Part shown: piece by piece, positions 24,889-35,678 of the stretch
Numbering within the stretch: position 1 is the stretch's first letter
Layout: the number at the start of each line of letters is the position of its first letter
Assembly (NCBI GenBank): GCA_029204225.1
Contig: CM055112.1
Span: 43,347,025 to 43,411,024 of the forward strand
Length of the DNA: 64,000 nucleotides
Direction of reading: 5' to 3'
Origin: Diphasiastrum complanatum
Taxonomy: Eukaryota; Streptophyta; Lycopodiopsida; Lycopodiales; Lycopodiaceae
The notes under the pieces: generated by a model
Database searches by the model: none
The model's input: the letters and a program-made list of their open reading frames with translations, nothing else
Told to the model about the DNA's origin: nothing
Position numbers and translations under genes: made by a program

Positions 24889-27740
24889 ATGGCATCTAAA
24901 GGAGATTGTCTCTTTCAAGCTAGTGAAAGACTATACACCTTTAACTATTCAGTTTGGAAGGATAGGATAGAATCCTTGTTGATTCTCTATGGTGTAATGG
25001 ATATTGTAACTGGAACTAAAGTTGAACCTGCAACTTTTGATGAGGCTCAGAGATTCAAGAAGAGAGCAAGAATTGCTCTACATATCATCAAATTGAACAT
25101 CTCTGATGAGATGTTGAGAGAGATTAGTTCATGCACCTCAACAAAGGAGACTTGGGAGACTTTGAAGAACCTTCAAGAAGCTGAGATCAAGTCAAGAAAG
25201 AGGAGTAAGAACCAGTACTCTCATGCCTATAGTGGAGTAGAAGATGAGTCAGCTCATCCTTCTAACTTCAAGAAGAAGACACAAGAAGTTCAAACCAGTT
25301 GTATCATAGAAGTCTCACATGCAAGTTGTGGAGAGGCATCTCTTCTGATGTCTAGTTTTCTTCTTTACCTTTTAATGATGTATCATGGTATATTGATAGT
25401 GGAGCAACAACTCATATGAGTTGCTCCAAAGTACTTTTTTTTCTATTGAATCTGTTCTAGACCCTAAGAAATCAATATACACAGCAGTTGGTGATGCATG
25501 TGCAATTGAAGGTGTTGGAAGTTGTTCCTTAAAACTTACATCTTCTATAAATTTTGCACTTTCCAATGTTCTCTATGTGCCTAATCTCACAAAGAGTGTG
25601 ATTAGTGTAGGAAAGGTGTTAGATGATGGTTCAATATCAATGGTTGTTTCATAAAGAAAAAAGATAAGATCCTTGTAAGTGGATCTAAATATGGAGGTAT
25701 TTTCAAGCTAGATGTGCATGAAAATTCAAGTTTATGTGATGCTGCATTGATGACTTATGTTTCCAAGGAGGAGCTATGGTATAGGAAGTTGTATGTTTCC
25801 AAATTCAGGTCTATCCGATGTTCATCTTTCTTTATCAGTAAGCAAGGAAAGTGTTTCTTGTTGTGCATGTCCTATTGATGGATTCACAAGTTACATTTGG
25901 TTGTGTCTTGTCTCGTCAAGTTTTTTGGTGCATGTGTATGTTCCATCATGCAAAACTTTATGGAGTTATGAAGCTAATGGAAGGAGTGCACTTTATGAAG
26001 TCTTGTTCAGTTAAGCCTAAGGTTGTATACCTCAATGTTCTTGAAGACTATTGATATGTACATATATAGAAGAGCCAAAATTCGTGGTACTCCTTGTATT
26101 CAATGCATATCCTACACCTATTCAAGTGCAAACAACTATTAACTTGACACCTAACTGCTAGCATGCATAGGTTCCACCTAACTTCTACCTACTTTCTTCA
26201 AATGGCAATTTCTCAACTAGCCATGTACAAATCTACATGCATGTGTCCATTAGAGTGATTGCATGCTTTGCATGTCACTATGAAAACTTAGGACATCATG
26301 CATTTATTGTGGCTCGAGTTTCTACAAGGTCATAATTGACCAATTCCATGTGAATCTCTATATGCATGTCAAACTAGACATTGTCAACGTTATTGCATAT
26401 CATACTAGACCAACTAGACTTTATGCATGTCACTAGAATTTGATCTACCTAACCCAAACTCGTCCTATTCTACAAGGATATGTGCTCAATTCACATACCT
26501 TGGATATATACAAAATATTTACATGGGTAGGATCCCCCAAGCATTAACAACAAATAATAGATATGTTTTACAATATTTAACAATTATTGGTAGAGATGTC
26601 ATTTTTTATGAGGGAAATATTCCAAAGGTGCTTCAAGTGATGATGGTGTGGATAGATCTAACACTCCTGATGTTGATGTAAAGGCTCCTACTTTAGATGG
26701 TGACGATGAAGGACTCTCATCAAGTCAAAATCCAAGGAGAACATCAAGGAAAAGACAAACACTGTCAAGGCTCACATATGATGAGAAAGGTAAGCAAGTG
26801 GAAGTGACTCATTTTGCATTTCTCACATTTTTTGGTGGATCTTCTTGTGTAGATGATGCTATGCAAGTAGATGGATGTTTTCATGATTTTTCAAAAACTA
26901 ATGGATCTGGAAAAGAGGTCTTAATCAATGGCTTTGATGGTCAAGTGGAAGATCAAGAGGTTGATCTCAAAGGGATTCAAAAACACAAAAGGAAAGGTGG
27001 CAATTTGGAGCTAGTCAAAGGAGAGTCAATTGGCAAAGATGTTATGGATCTGTTTTGTAGGTTAGTGAAGACTCAAGTAAGGTCAAAGGAGCAGCAAGGA
27101 AGTGTTCTTCAAGTCTACTTTACTTGTTCTATCTCATGTTTGAGCAATTTCATGTGGATGTGTGCAAATTGTCAAGATATGATCAAACTAGCTACATTGG
27201 TGAGCATCATTTTGATATTGGAGTTGTACTAGCATTCTTGGCTGGTTTTGCTGATGGAAATGGCTCATTTATGGAGTTTCATAGTGGATACATGGCAAGA
27301 AAGGACAAAGTGGGAGGATACAAGGAAGCAAATGGTGATCACTCACATTTATTGTTTGGTTGCTATAATTTTCTAGAGAGTTCAAATTTGATAGCATGGA
27401 GGAATCATCTCATTTACATTCTATTTGGTTCTTCATGTTCTATTCACATCTTGACATGTAAAATTGATGTAAGAAATAGTGTGAAGCATCCCAAGTGGAA
27501 ACTATTCTCTATATCAATTGTAAAAGCTACTATAAAACCTTGGAAAGGAGGTCTATACTTAGAATGGAAATCATTATAAAGTTGGATCAAAGTTCTATGG
27601 TCAAAACTATGCTAGGAGTGCAAGCATATTAAGGTGGCATATCACTTTGTGAGATGTGTCCTCGAGGGAATGTGTAGCTGATATCTTAACCAAAGCATTG
27701 GGAAGTAGGACCTCACTTGGAGCTCAAAGTCTATGCTAAA
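24889..27740 (+). pseudogene. Ty1/copia element D: gag-pol remnant with internal LTR insertion
   Basis: gag (24889-25330) starts MASKGDCLFQASERL and carries the UBN2-like pattern RARIALHIIKLNISDEMLREI. It lacks the zinc knuckle because of an internal deletion. Protease follows (WYIDSGATTHM, near 25380-25420) with YVPNLTKSVISVGK. Then come pre-integrase traces, an LTR-related insert at 26055-26582, an integrase-RT linker (RDVIFYEGNIP, 26595-26800), further decayed pol and an RNase H end with KHIKVAYHFVR and SRECVADILTKALGS (27630-27710). Several frame changes; not functional. RT is mostly unrecognisable. Confidence 0.8.
26055..26582 (-). mobile_element. Partial copia LTR inserted in element D
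   Basis: Collinear with 23709-24234 over about 525 bp (TGTACATATATAG to TTTAACA), in the same minus orientation, and sits within the pol region of plus-strand element D. It is a nested LTR with no internal domains. No clear target duplication was seen. Confidence 0.75.
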
Positions 27741-27757
27741 TCTAGTTGAAGAGGAAG

Positions 27758-28324
27758 TGTGAGAAATTTCAACTAGTTTTGCTATTTTGGTCATATTTGT
27801 ATATTTGGCAATTGAGGACAATTTTCATATTAGACTTAGAGTTTGAATTTTCAAGGTAATATTAGTCTAAAAGTATTTGAATAAACACTTTTTGAATGTG
27901 TGGAAAAGTGTAGTAGACGAGTTTTAGAAGATTCAATTTGAATGTGGAGACATTTTAATCTAGTCCACATTAATGCTAGGGTTTTTGTTATGGAAGGAAA
28001 TCAAACTCATTAGAGAGTCATGAATCTACTATATATAGCTGTACACTTGTGGGAAGAGACACATTCTCTCTCTCTTATCTCACTTCATGCTTATACATGA
28101 GTGATCTTGGGTTCATCTTTCCATTGGTGCACTATATTTATGAGATCTTGCAATCTCGTGTGTAGACTGCTTATTTTATGTTAGTTTTGGATCCACATGT
28201 GTGAAATACAATATCTTACTATTTTTGTATGGACATCAACTTCATCATATCATATGTTTGATGTTTGATCAGGTTCTTATTGAGTTTGCATCTCTTTCAT
28301 AGAGTAGATGTTGAATTTTCTACA
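27758..28324 (+). mobile_element. 3' LTR of copia element D (567 bp)
   Basis: Begins TGTGAGAAATTTCAAC directly after a purine-rich tract (GTTGAAGAGGAAG) and ends GTTGAATTTTCTACA. The ends form imperfect inverted repeats. It follows the RNase H end of element D by about 50 bp. CTATATATAG near 28030 may be its TATA region. The 5' LTR of this family is not in the window. Confidence 0.75.
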
Positions 28325-28377
28325 TTGATCTATTTCTAACCAAAGATCAGGTTATGGATTTGGATCTTGATTGATCT

Positions 28378-29370
28378 CCTCCTAGTAACATCTTTTGCCA
28401 TTTTCATGCATTACAAACAAGGATGTTTAGATGGAGCATTGTGAGAGACATTATACATGCATTTCAATGTTTTCAAATCACCAGCTAAGTGCCATTCAAC
28501 ATTGAAGTCTCCAACTCTTGGAACATTAAGAAATCTTCCATCCATATGGTCCTTGATGATCCTAGGGTAAGATGTCCTAGAGATTATATCATGAAACTCC
28601 TTTAGTACCTATCCAAAGAATTAATCAAACTTAGTTTAATATGAATTAATACAATCCATTGAATCTAATGTAATAATGAGAATAATTACCTGAAACACTA
28701 CCAACTACCATATATCATTTCCAGACTGGACCTGAATCTGAAATTTCCTTGGTCCACTATTTGGTATAGTGCACCATTCATGAGAGTTATACTAACTCTC
28801 TCCATCTTCTACCCTTTCACAATTTCTAACTCATCTAACTTAAGTACTATGATTATTTTGCCATTTACCTTTTCAAAGGTTATATCATAGAATGTGACCA
28901 TGTATCTTAGCAAGTAATTTAGATCAACAAATAAGTTGTTTGATAAATTATAAGAAATTGATCTTCCATCAATTTCATACACCAAATCAATATGAAATGA
29001 GGTACAAATGATCTTATACATACCTATGTTCAATGTATCCCTCTCTTTCTTCAAGCCTATAGGATTGGGACTTTTCTAATTCGAACTTGCTTAAAATCTT
29101 GTCTAATAAGTTTAAATATTGTTGCATATGCTTCCCTACTAATACTTGCAAAATCACAAGCACCCTAAACTATAGTCTTATCTAAAAAAAATTTAATGTC
29201 CACCATCAAAGACTTTGTTATTTTGCATTTTACATTGGAACTCCTATTGTTCATCATGATACACTCAACAGATTTGCCTATCAATATTGAGCCCAACGAC
29301 ATTCCAAGTGAAGCATTGTCTTTAATATTACGAGGAGCTACTAATGCAGATGTGCAAAAAAACAGATAGT
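28378..29370 (-). pseudogene. Transposase-like gene, copy 1 (truncated)
   Basis: Minus strand. Aligns with 33392-34450 (copy 2). Pieces read APRNIKDNASLGMSLGSILIGKS (29340-29230), ISREAYATIFKLIRQDF (about 29150), then the frame 29054-28809 (KKERDTLNIG...VTFYDITFEKVNGK), then MERVSITLMNGAL after an in-frame TAG present in both copies. It stops at 28378, near the copia D LTR. The pattern resembles uncharacterised multi-exon transposon proteins with a late HPCLYC motif, but I cannot name the superfamily. Stops and missing 3' exons make it non-functional. Confidence 0.55.
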
Positions 29371-29511
29371 TAGCAGAATATCACCATAGCTGAAATAAAT
29401 TCATATGTCATTGATCAAGTTACAAAAATCAAAATATGCTTACTTTAATACACGAATCCTTCTATTTTGATAACCTTCTTTTGAAAGAGTTTGAATATCC
29501 TTGCAACTTTG

Positions 29512-30054
29512 TCACTTTCGCTTCTTATTCCCAGCCCTCTTCTTAACCACATCTTTCAATAATTGTAAGTTTTCAATTCGAATAGATTATAAGATTGATT
29601 GCATTTGCTCTAGTTCTGATTTGATATCAATTGTTATCTTCTGTAACGATTCACTCTTTATTTTAAGTTGTTCATTTTTCTCTAAAGTATTTTGGAGAAG
29701 ACAATCTCTATTCTCAGGCATTATGGTGACTCTCTTGGAATGAATAGCAAGCAAAAATGAATCTTAAAAATAAAGGTTCATATAGTCTTCAGCAGCTTCC
29801 TGAAGGCACTGGAGAGCAGTGGGTGTGAATCTAACAAGCTGTCCGAGATCATTTTTAGTTATGTTTCGGACGACACAGTAGAATGGAGCTCTGGGAATCA
29901 ATAGAGCGGTTGGTCTCTGGTACTTACGTATTTCAGAGAGCCACCTACTGCAGTTGCGCCTTCTAGATCTAGCGGGAGGTGTAATGGCAACCGTAGGAGC
30001 TGAGGACGAGCCAGCAAAGAAGAAATCCATCCTTGTCTGCTTTCTCCTATCCAT
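29512..30054 (-). pseudogene. Histone H3/CENH3-like domain followed by a coiled coil
   Basis: The frame starts at ATG 30054 and runs in one phase to TGA 29512-29514 (180 codons), broken by TAA at 29764-29766 and 29587-29589. Residues 1-37 form a Ser/Pro/Arg-rich tail. EIRKYQ (41-46), LLIPRAPF (51-58) and LQEAAEDY (84-91) match the histone H3 N-helix to helix 2. Past the first stop, LLAIHSKRVTIMPE matches the H3 loop 2 and helix 3 start. LLIP and LQEAAEDY are closer to plant CENH3 than to canonical H3. Instead of the H3 end, a Glu/Lys/Leu coiled coil of about 60 residues follows, ending KKRK. Where the second stop lies here, copy 2 at 34.7 kb has CAA. The transposase-like gene follows downstream; the 5' side faces a divergent gene. 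Confidence 0.7.
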
Positions 30055-30822
30055 GGAAGTGTACTAGGGGATATCGCACTTGTGCGTGACGACTAGGATA
30101 AGCAGGGAAGGATTATGAAGTGCTCGCAGAGGACCGATATGTACGAAAAGAATGTACGGTATATCGAACCTGTGTGAGCCAAAATCAGAGAGAATGTTTA
30201 GTATAGAAGAGAGGCGCCGATATGAGGAGACACGTAGGCAAAAATATTGGACCTGTGCGCATGGAAGACAGTAGGCAAAATATCAATTGTGAAGGAGGCG
30301 CACAACTGCGATATGCAAAGCAAAAAAAAAAGTGAAAAAAATTCATCAGAGTTTGTGATTTTATTTCGCGGTTTGCACGTGCGAAAGAACGTCCTGCCAC
30401 ACGTGTGGGATTTGTATGGCCAAATGCGAGAGCGACACGTGTTGTCAAATTGACGAATGAACATGAGACATGTGTAATGGTGTCATTTCACACGTGTCCA
30501 AGTGTCACCTCACACGTGCCAGTGCTTGCAGTCCAATCAAAAGTACACACGTGTCCATTGACCGTTGACCACACGTGTGAAAATTCAGTATAAAAGGCAC
30601 GAAACTCGATCATTTTTTTACTTTTTTCTTTCTCGAAATTTGCAGCATATCGCTCTTCTGCGCGCACTTTGTTGTCCATTTTTTGCAACGATACCTACTT
30701 GCGCACAAGTGCAATATTCAGTTGCTACCTTTCATACATCTCGCTATTGTGCACGATCTTTAGAGTTAGTTTTGTTTCATTTGTTCTCCCTCATGCACAA
30801 GTGCGATATCTACCGTAGTTCC
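30055..30822. promoter_or_regulatory. Divergent promoter region with seven CACGTG boxes
   Basis: Between the divergent starts at 30054 (minus) and 30823 (plus) lie seven CACGTG cores: 30376, 30400, 30436, 30491, 30513, 30548 and 30572, mostly within ACACGTGT. Two TTGACC W-box-like motifs lie at 30558 and 30565, and a TATA box (TATAAAA) at 30589-30595, about 230 bp before the plus-strand ATG. CACGTG is the G-box core bound by plant bZIP and bHLH factors. A 16-bp motif, GCACAAGTGCGATATC, lies just upstream of both starts: 30795-30810 on plus and 30070-30085 on minus. Diverged copies lie at 30300 and 30703. No minus-strand TATA box was clear. Confidence 0.65.
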
Positions 30823-32331
30823 ATGGCCTCTTCTTTAGGATCTACACGAGATTCAAGCCTGAGTTCGTTTTTTACTGAATTTGGGATTACTGAAAATCTA
30901 GACTACTTCCACAGCCTATTCAGGCCATATTTACATGTTTTCAAGACTGCACAACCAAATTTTGATGTATTTTATGAAGATTATGTTAGATTCAGGGATA
31001 TACTTAGTAAGCCCGTTATCTCCATAGGTTCACTCTCGTACATGCATTATACTGATCTTGTTCATTTCTTCCCAGCTTTCAGACATAGACTAGATAGAAT
31101 GTTCACCAAATTGCTTGATCTTTTCAAAAGTAGTTCAATGTGTCCTTATTGCAACAAGAAATGTCGATTGGTTGAATATCAGAGTGGTTTCGTACTTTTT
31201 CTGTTAGTTTGGATCTCAGATGATGAGGAAGTTTTTGTTGCTGATGGCATCATCCTATGTTCAGTCATCTATTAAGGATATCAGTCACTTCCTAATCGAC
31301 ACCCCTGATAAGGAAAGTGACTTTATTGATGTAAATATTGATGTGCTCCGGAATTCCTTTATTGGCCAAAATACATCTGCTGATGAATCAATCCCTATAG
31401 AGGAGTCTAAATGTCTTTTCAATTTGCCTGTATATTATATAAATGATGATGTATATTTTACTACTGCTAATTTATGTCAGTTTTTTGATTATCGTGAAGA
31501 TGAGGTTCTATGTTTTTTATCCAACACAATTTCTGAATTCTCCGACTTTGTAGATTTTGAAATAGATGACCTTGTTGCTGGAATTGATTTTGATGATGAC
31601 GAGGGACTTATGACCAGTGAAGAATGTCTGACTAAGACTTTATCAAATATTGCTGAGGATGGATGAGGCAGACCATCCAATGAAAAATTCACGGCATTTC
31701 AATCCCAGATGGGCTTCCCTCATCCATCATTAATGCATGTCACTGATGATTCCACTTCAGTAAGTGGTCATTATATTGATTATCCTGATCTGGTTGTTGC
31801 TGATGATAAAGAATGTGTAAGTGTTTCAAATTCCTTGCATTAGAATGTTCTTAACCACTAAATGTATTTTTTCTAACATATTTCTTATGGCAGGATGCTC
31901 TCATAATTGATGATTTTGCTGCGAGACGAGGTGGTTTCAAACAACATGCATCCTTGATCCAGAGGGATAGTGGACTTGGCCACTATCTTAGGCATTTCCT
32001 GAAGAATGAGATCTGTATTTCTCATTCGAAGCTGAGCCCAGTTGGGGAGAGTCTGATAATAGCAGTTAAAGCTTTATCATTTTATCTAGGAGGACATAAA
32101 TTTGTTAAGACAAATAAGATCATTTTTGTCAAAAGATCTTATGTTTTGAACATTCTAGATTTTACTGATGGGAATGTTCCTTTAAGGAGCTCCCATTATT
32201 CATTGTATTCTACCTATATTGAACTTAGTGGAAATAAGGATAATGCACATCTATTAGATGCATACTCTAGCAGAGAATTTCTTCATGACAATACTGCCAT
32301 AGAATCTGACACACAAGCTGATGATGAATAG
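30823..32331 (+). pseudogene. Unknown acidic protein gene, two or more exons, decayed
   Basis: From ATG 30823 (MASSLGSTRDSS) a frame runs to 31275. The coding signal then moves to a second frame (to 31666), either through a frameshift or an unrecognised intron ending near CCTATGTTCAG at 31260. The second frame is acidic and is broken by TGA 31664-31666, yet remains open to GTAAGT at 31820. A clear intron ends TTATGGCAG at 31893, and the last exon runs in phase to TAG 32329-32331 (YLRHFLKNEI, LIIAVKALSFYLGG, ending DTQADDE). A CPYCNKKC motif lies near residue 108. I recognise no family. It is tail-to-tail with the transposase-like copy 2 and shares its upstream region with the H3-like gene. 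Confidence 0.5.
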
Positions 32332-32464
32332 TGAAAACTTTGTATTTTGTTATAATACAATCAATACATTTACATTGAGTATTTCTCCTCTCTTGTTCAA
32401 TGAATTTGCAAGCAATTCTAAACATGTCATGATTTGATGACAATGATGATCTTCTACTCAGCAA

Positions 32465-34470
32465 TCATCTAATTTTCTCTTCCTGTATGAACTTGCATGC
32501 TTTTCTAAACTTCTTGTATTGTGTGGACTTTGTTGTATGTCGAATCTGAACTCTGCGGTAGAACCACTGAAACAATTGACAAATGTAGTTTCGTTTTTCA
32601 TTGGTTCCTCCATGTTGTGTATTTCGATGAAATGCTACTCGTGCTTGCCAATGTGACTTCTCCATCTCTTGTGATGACCATACACTCAAGCTTCCATATG
32701 TGTTTGCAAAAATGTTGTATGATCTCTTAGTATGTGCTGCATATGTCAAAATCATAATGTTAGTCTTATGTTCGGTTCTAAATATATATGAAAAATTGAA
32801 AGCATCTTGAAGAATTTATACTAACCATGTAATGAGTGATGTGATCTTCTCCCCATGCTTTTGATACTGCATTAACAAAATCGACACAAGGCCTTTGGAC
32901 AACTTTGTTATCAATATCAGAGTATTTATCTTTTCTTAAAATAGCAATCATACTATCAAGCTTCTTCCATACATCAACTTTTAGTACTCTGATTTTGCCG
33001 TCTTTCTCGAAGTTCTGAGTGGCAGCAATAATATTTGTCCTGAGTGTTGAATATTAGAAGCCTTACCAGTAAGATTTGATAGGAAACGACATGCTTTTGC
33101 TCCTCCTTGGGTTAGTTGGCATGTTTCCATTCTTTCCATAAATCTTTTCATCTTTTTCAATTTTGACATGTCCCTTATGAAGCCTGCTTTTCATAAAACA
33201 TCTTCTAATCGAGAGATAGCTTCATTTGCTAATGATGTTGGCTTAGTATTCCAAGCAAAAACTGTATGAAGATAAATGATTTTTTCTATTAATCTAACTT
33301 CTGCATGAAGAGTGCAAACATGCACATTTTTCAAGGGGATAGGCAACACATGCTTCCAGTTTGGATCTACATATTTTCTAGTAATTCTTGTACTCCTAGT
33401 AACATCTTTTGCCATATTCATGCAGTACAAACAAGGGTGTTTTGATGTAGCACCGTGAGAGACATTATACATACATTTCAATGTTTTCAAATCATCTGCT
33501 AAGTGCCATTCAACATTGAAGTCTCCAACTCTTGGAACATTGAGAAGTCCTCCATCCATATGGTCCTTGATGATCCTAGGATAAGATGTCCTTGAGAATA
33601 TCCATGATAATATATCATGATCCTCCTTCAGCACCTGTCCAAAGAATTAATCAGACTTAGTTAACAATGAATTAAAACTATTCAATGAATGTAATGTAAT
33701 AATGAGGCTAGTTACCTGAAACGCTGCCAACCACCATATATCATTTTTAGACTGGACACTGAATCTGAAATCTTCTTGGTCCTCTGTTTGTGATAGAGCA
33801 CCATTCATGAGAGTTATACTAACCCTCTCCATCTTCTACCCTTTCACAATTTCTGACTCATCTAACTTAAGTACTATGATTATTTTGCCATTCACCTTTT
33901 CATAAGCTATATCATAGAATGTGACGATGTATCTCAGCAAGTAATTTAGATCAACAAATAAGTTGTTTGATGAATTATAGAATATCTATCGTCCATCAGT
34001 TTCATACACCTCCTCAATATGAAATGGAGTTCTAGTGATCTTATGCATACCTATGTTTAATGTATCCCTCTCTTTCTTCAAGTGATATGTCCTAGGAATC
34101 TTGACTTTTCTAATCAAAGGCGACTCCAAGAGCGTCTTAGCAGGCTACACCATCGCCCAGACCATCGCAGTAGATGCAGCTGAATGTTCAGTGTTCAAAC
34201 TTCAAACTTTAATGTTCACAACTACAACTCGAAGTTCAAGAATGCTCTGATGTCTGCTCTAACACCATGTTGGTATCAAATGTTGGGATTAGATCTAAAT
34301 TTTTTTGAATGTTGACCATCAAAGACTCTGTTATTTTACACTTTGCATTTGAACTCCTATTGTTCATCATGATACGCTCAGTGGATTTGCCTGTCAATAT
34401 TGTGCCCAATGGCATCCCTAGTGAAGCATTGTCTTTAATATTCCGAGGAGCTACTAATGCAGATTTGCAA
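32465..34470 (-). pseudogene. Transposase-like multi-exon gene, copy 2
   Basis: Minus strand. Pieces in order: APRNIKDNASLGMPLGTI (34450-34290), a diverged segment, KKERDTLNIG and following (34090-33850), then an exon 33832-33716 (MERVSITLMNGAL to WWLAAFQ). This is joined through an 81-bp GT-AG intron to 33634-33191, which holds VGDFNVEWHLADDLKTL and GATSKHPCLYCM. Later exons give VDVWKKLDSMIAILRKDKYSD (33000-32840) and YGSLSVWSSQEMEKSHWQAR (32700-32620). An Asp in ADDLK followed by a HPCLYC pair recalls the catalytic-region pattern of unclassified animal and plant transposon proteins. About 190 bp (34110-34300) replaces the copy-1 sequence. An in-frame TAG lies before MERVSI. Superfamily not assigned. 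Confidence 0.55.
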
Positions 34471-34608
34471 AAGACACATATAGTTAACAAAATATCACCA
34501 TAGCTAAAATTAAAACCTAACAAAATCACAATATGCTTACTTGAATGCACAGATCCTTCCATTTTGATTACCTCCTTTTGAAAGCATTTGAATATCCTTG
34601 CAACTTTG

Positions 34609-34822
34609 TCACTTTCGCTTCTTATTTTCAGCCTTCTTCTTTGCCAATTCCACATCCTTCAATAATTGTAAGTTTTCAATACGAATAGATTGTAAGACTG
34701 ATTGCATTTGCTCTAGTTCTGATTTGATATTGATTGTTATCTTCTATAATGATTCATTATTATTTTTAAGTTGTTCATTTTCTTCTAACATCTTTTGGAG
34801 ATGACATTCTCTACTCTGACAA
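34609..34822 (-). pseudogene. Coiled-coil relic of a second H3-like/coiled-coil gene
   Basis: Homologous to the coiled-coil part of 29512-30054: ENEQLK, IKSELEQMQS, SIRIENLQLLKDV and the same KKRK followed by TGA. The H3 part is missing; similarity ends where the H3 fold ends, at about 34822. One stop (TAG) lies in the coil. It precedes the transposase-like copy 2 as the full version precedes copy 1. Confidence 0.65.
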
Positions 34823-35678
34823 TAAGAGGATATCCGAATTAACTCACCTTCTAGCATTAGAAGAATTTTTGATTCCAGAAGGGCCGTATAAGAAATCATG
34901 CCTTAGTAAGAGAATGTTAGAGAGAGAATGATAAAATGACCGGAATGTTTTCTTGTTTTCTTAGTTTCCGGTGCTGCCTGCCATCTAAGTTGTGTGGCTG
35001 GCTCATTTTTTGAAGTATATTAACAGTGCGCATGAAACAAAGCACGCTGCCAAGAAACAAAGCATGCGTCACAAGCGGGAGAAAATTCCCTCCAAAATTT
35101 CATGTGTAAAGGATTACACAACTCCTAAAGCCCATGATCAATATTTGTAGATCGAAGTTTTACATAAATAGAGCCTCTAGTCTTTTAGATTTCTCTAGTC
35201 ATGTTGTCACACTAATTTGCATGTCAGCTTGTCAAATACTTGTGAGTCGTCTTGAGAATGACTTTGAGGAGCTTTGTGAGAAAGTTATATCAATGTGGGC
35301 TCCTTTTGCAGCTTTTTATTGATGCTATTTCTTGTTCTTGTAGGTGTTGATTGCTTTTCACAGAGTTCAAGTTTATTGCTATTCTACACTCCCTTGGATT
35401 CATAGATAATATTGATGTAGATAATGTACTGATATTTCCAGCTTCTTGGTTTAGTAAGATGTTTCCTCTGATATTAGATTAACCACCCCTTTGTGTAGGA
35501 TTAAGGATTTGGAAGACAAGGCTGGACCTTGTAGAGGTTCAAATCCTCTTCCCTTAAACTATTAAAATAAAAGAAAACTTGAAGTTGGGTCTGAATTTTG
35601 CTTTTATGTTTTTTTCAAATTTGAAAATGCAAAGTAAAAACAACTCAATTATGAAATGAAAATGCAAGCCCTTAATAA
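34823..35678. other. No gene; short dispersed-repeat similarity
   Basis: 34870-35000 resembles the 173-bp unit at 12.4-12.7 kb (AGGGCCGTATAAGAAATC, then an AGAGAATG stretch and GTTTCCGGTGCTGCC), probably an LTR piece. The rest shows no domain. Confidence 0.4.
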
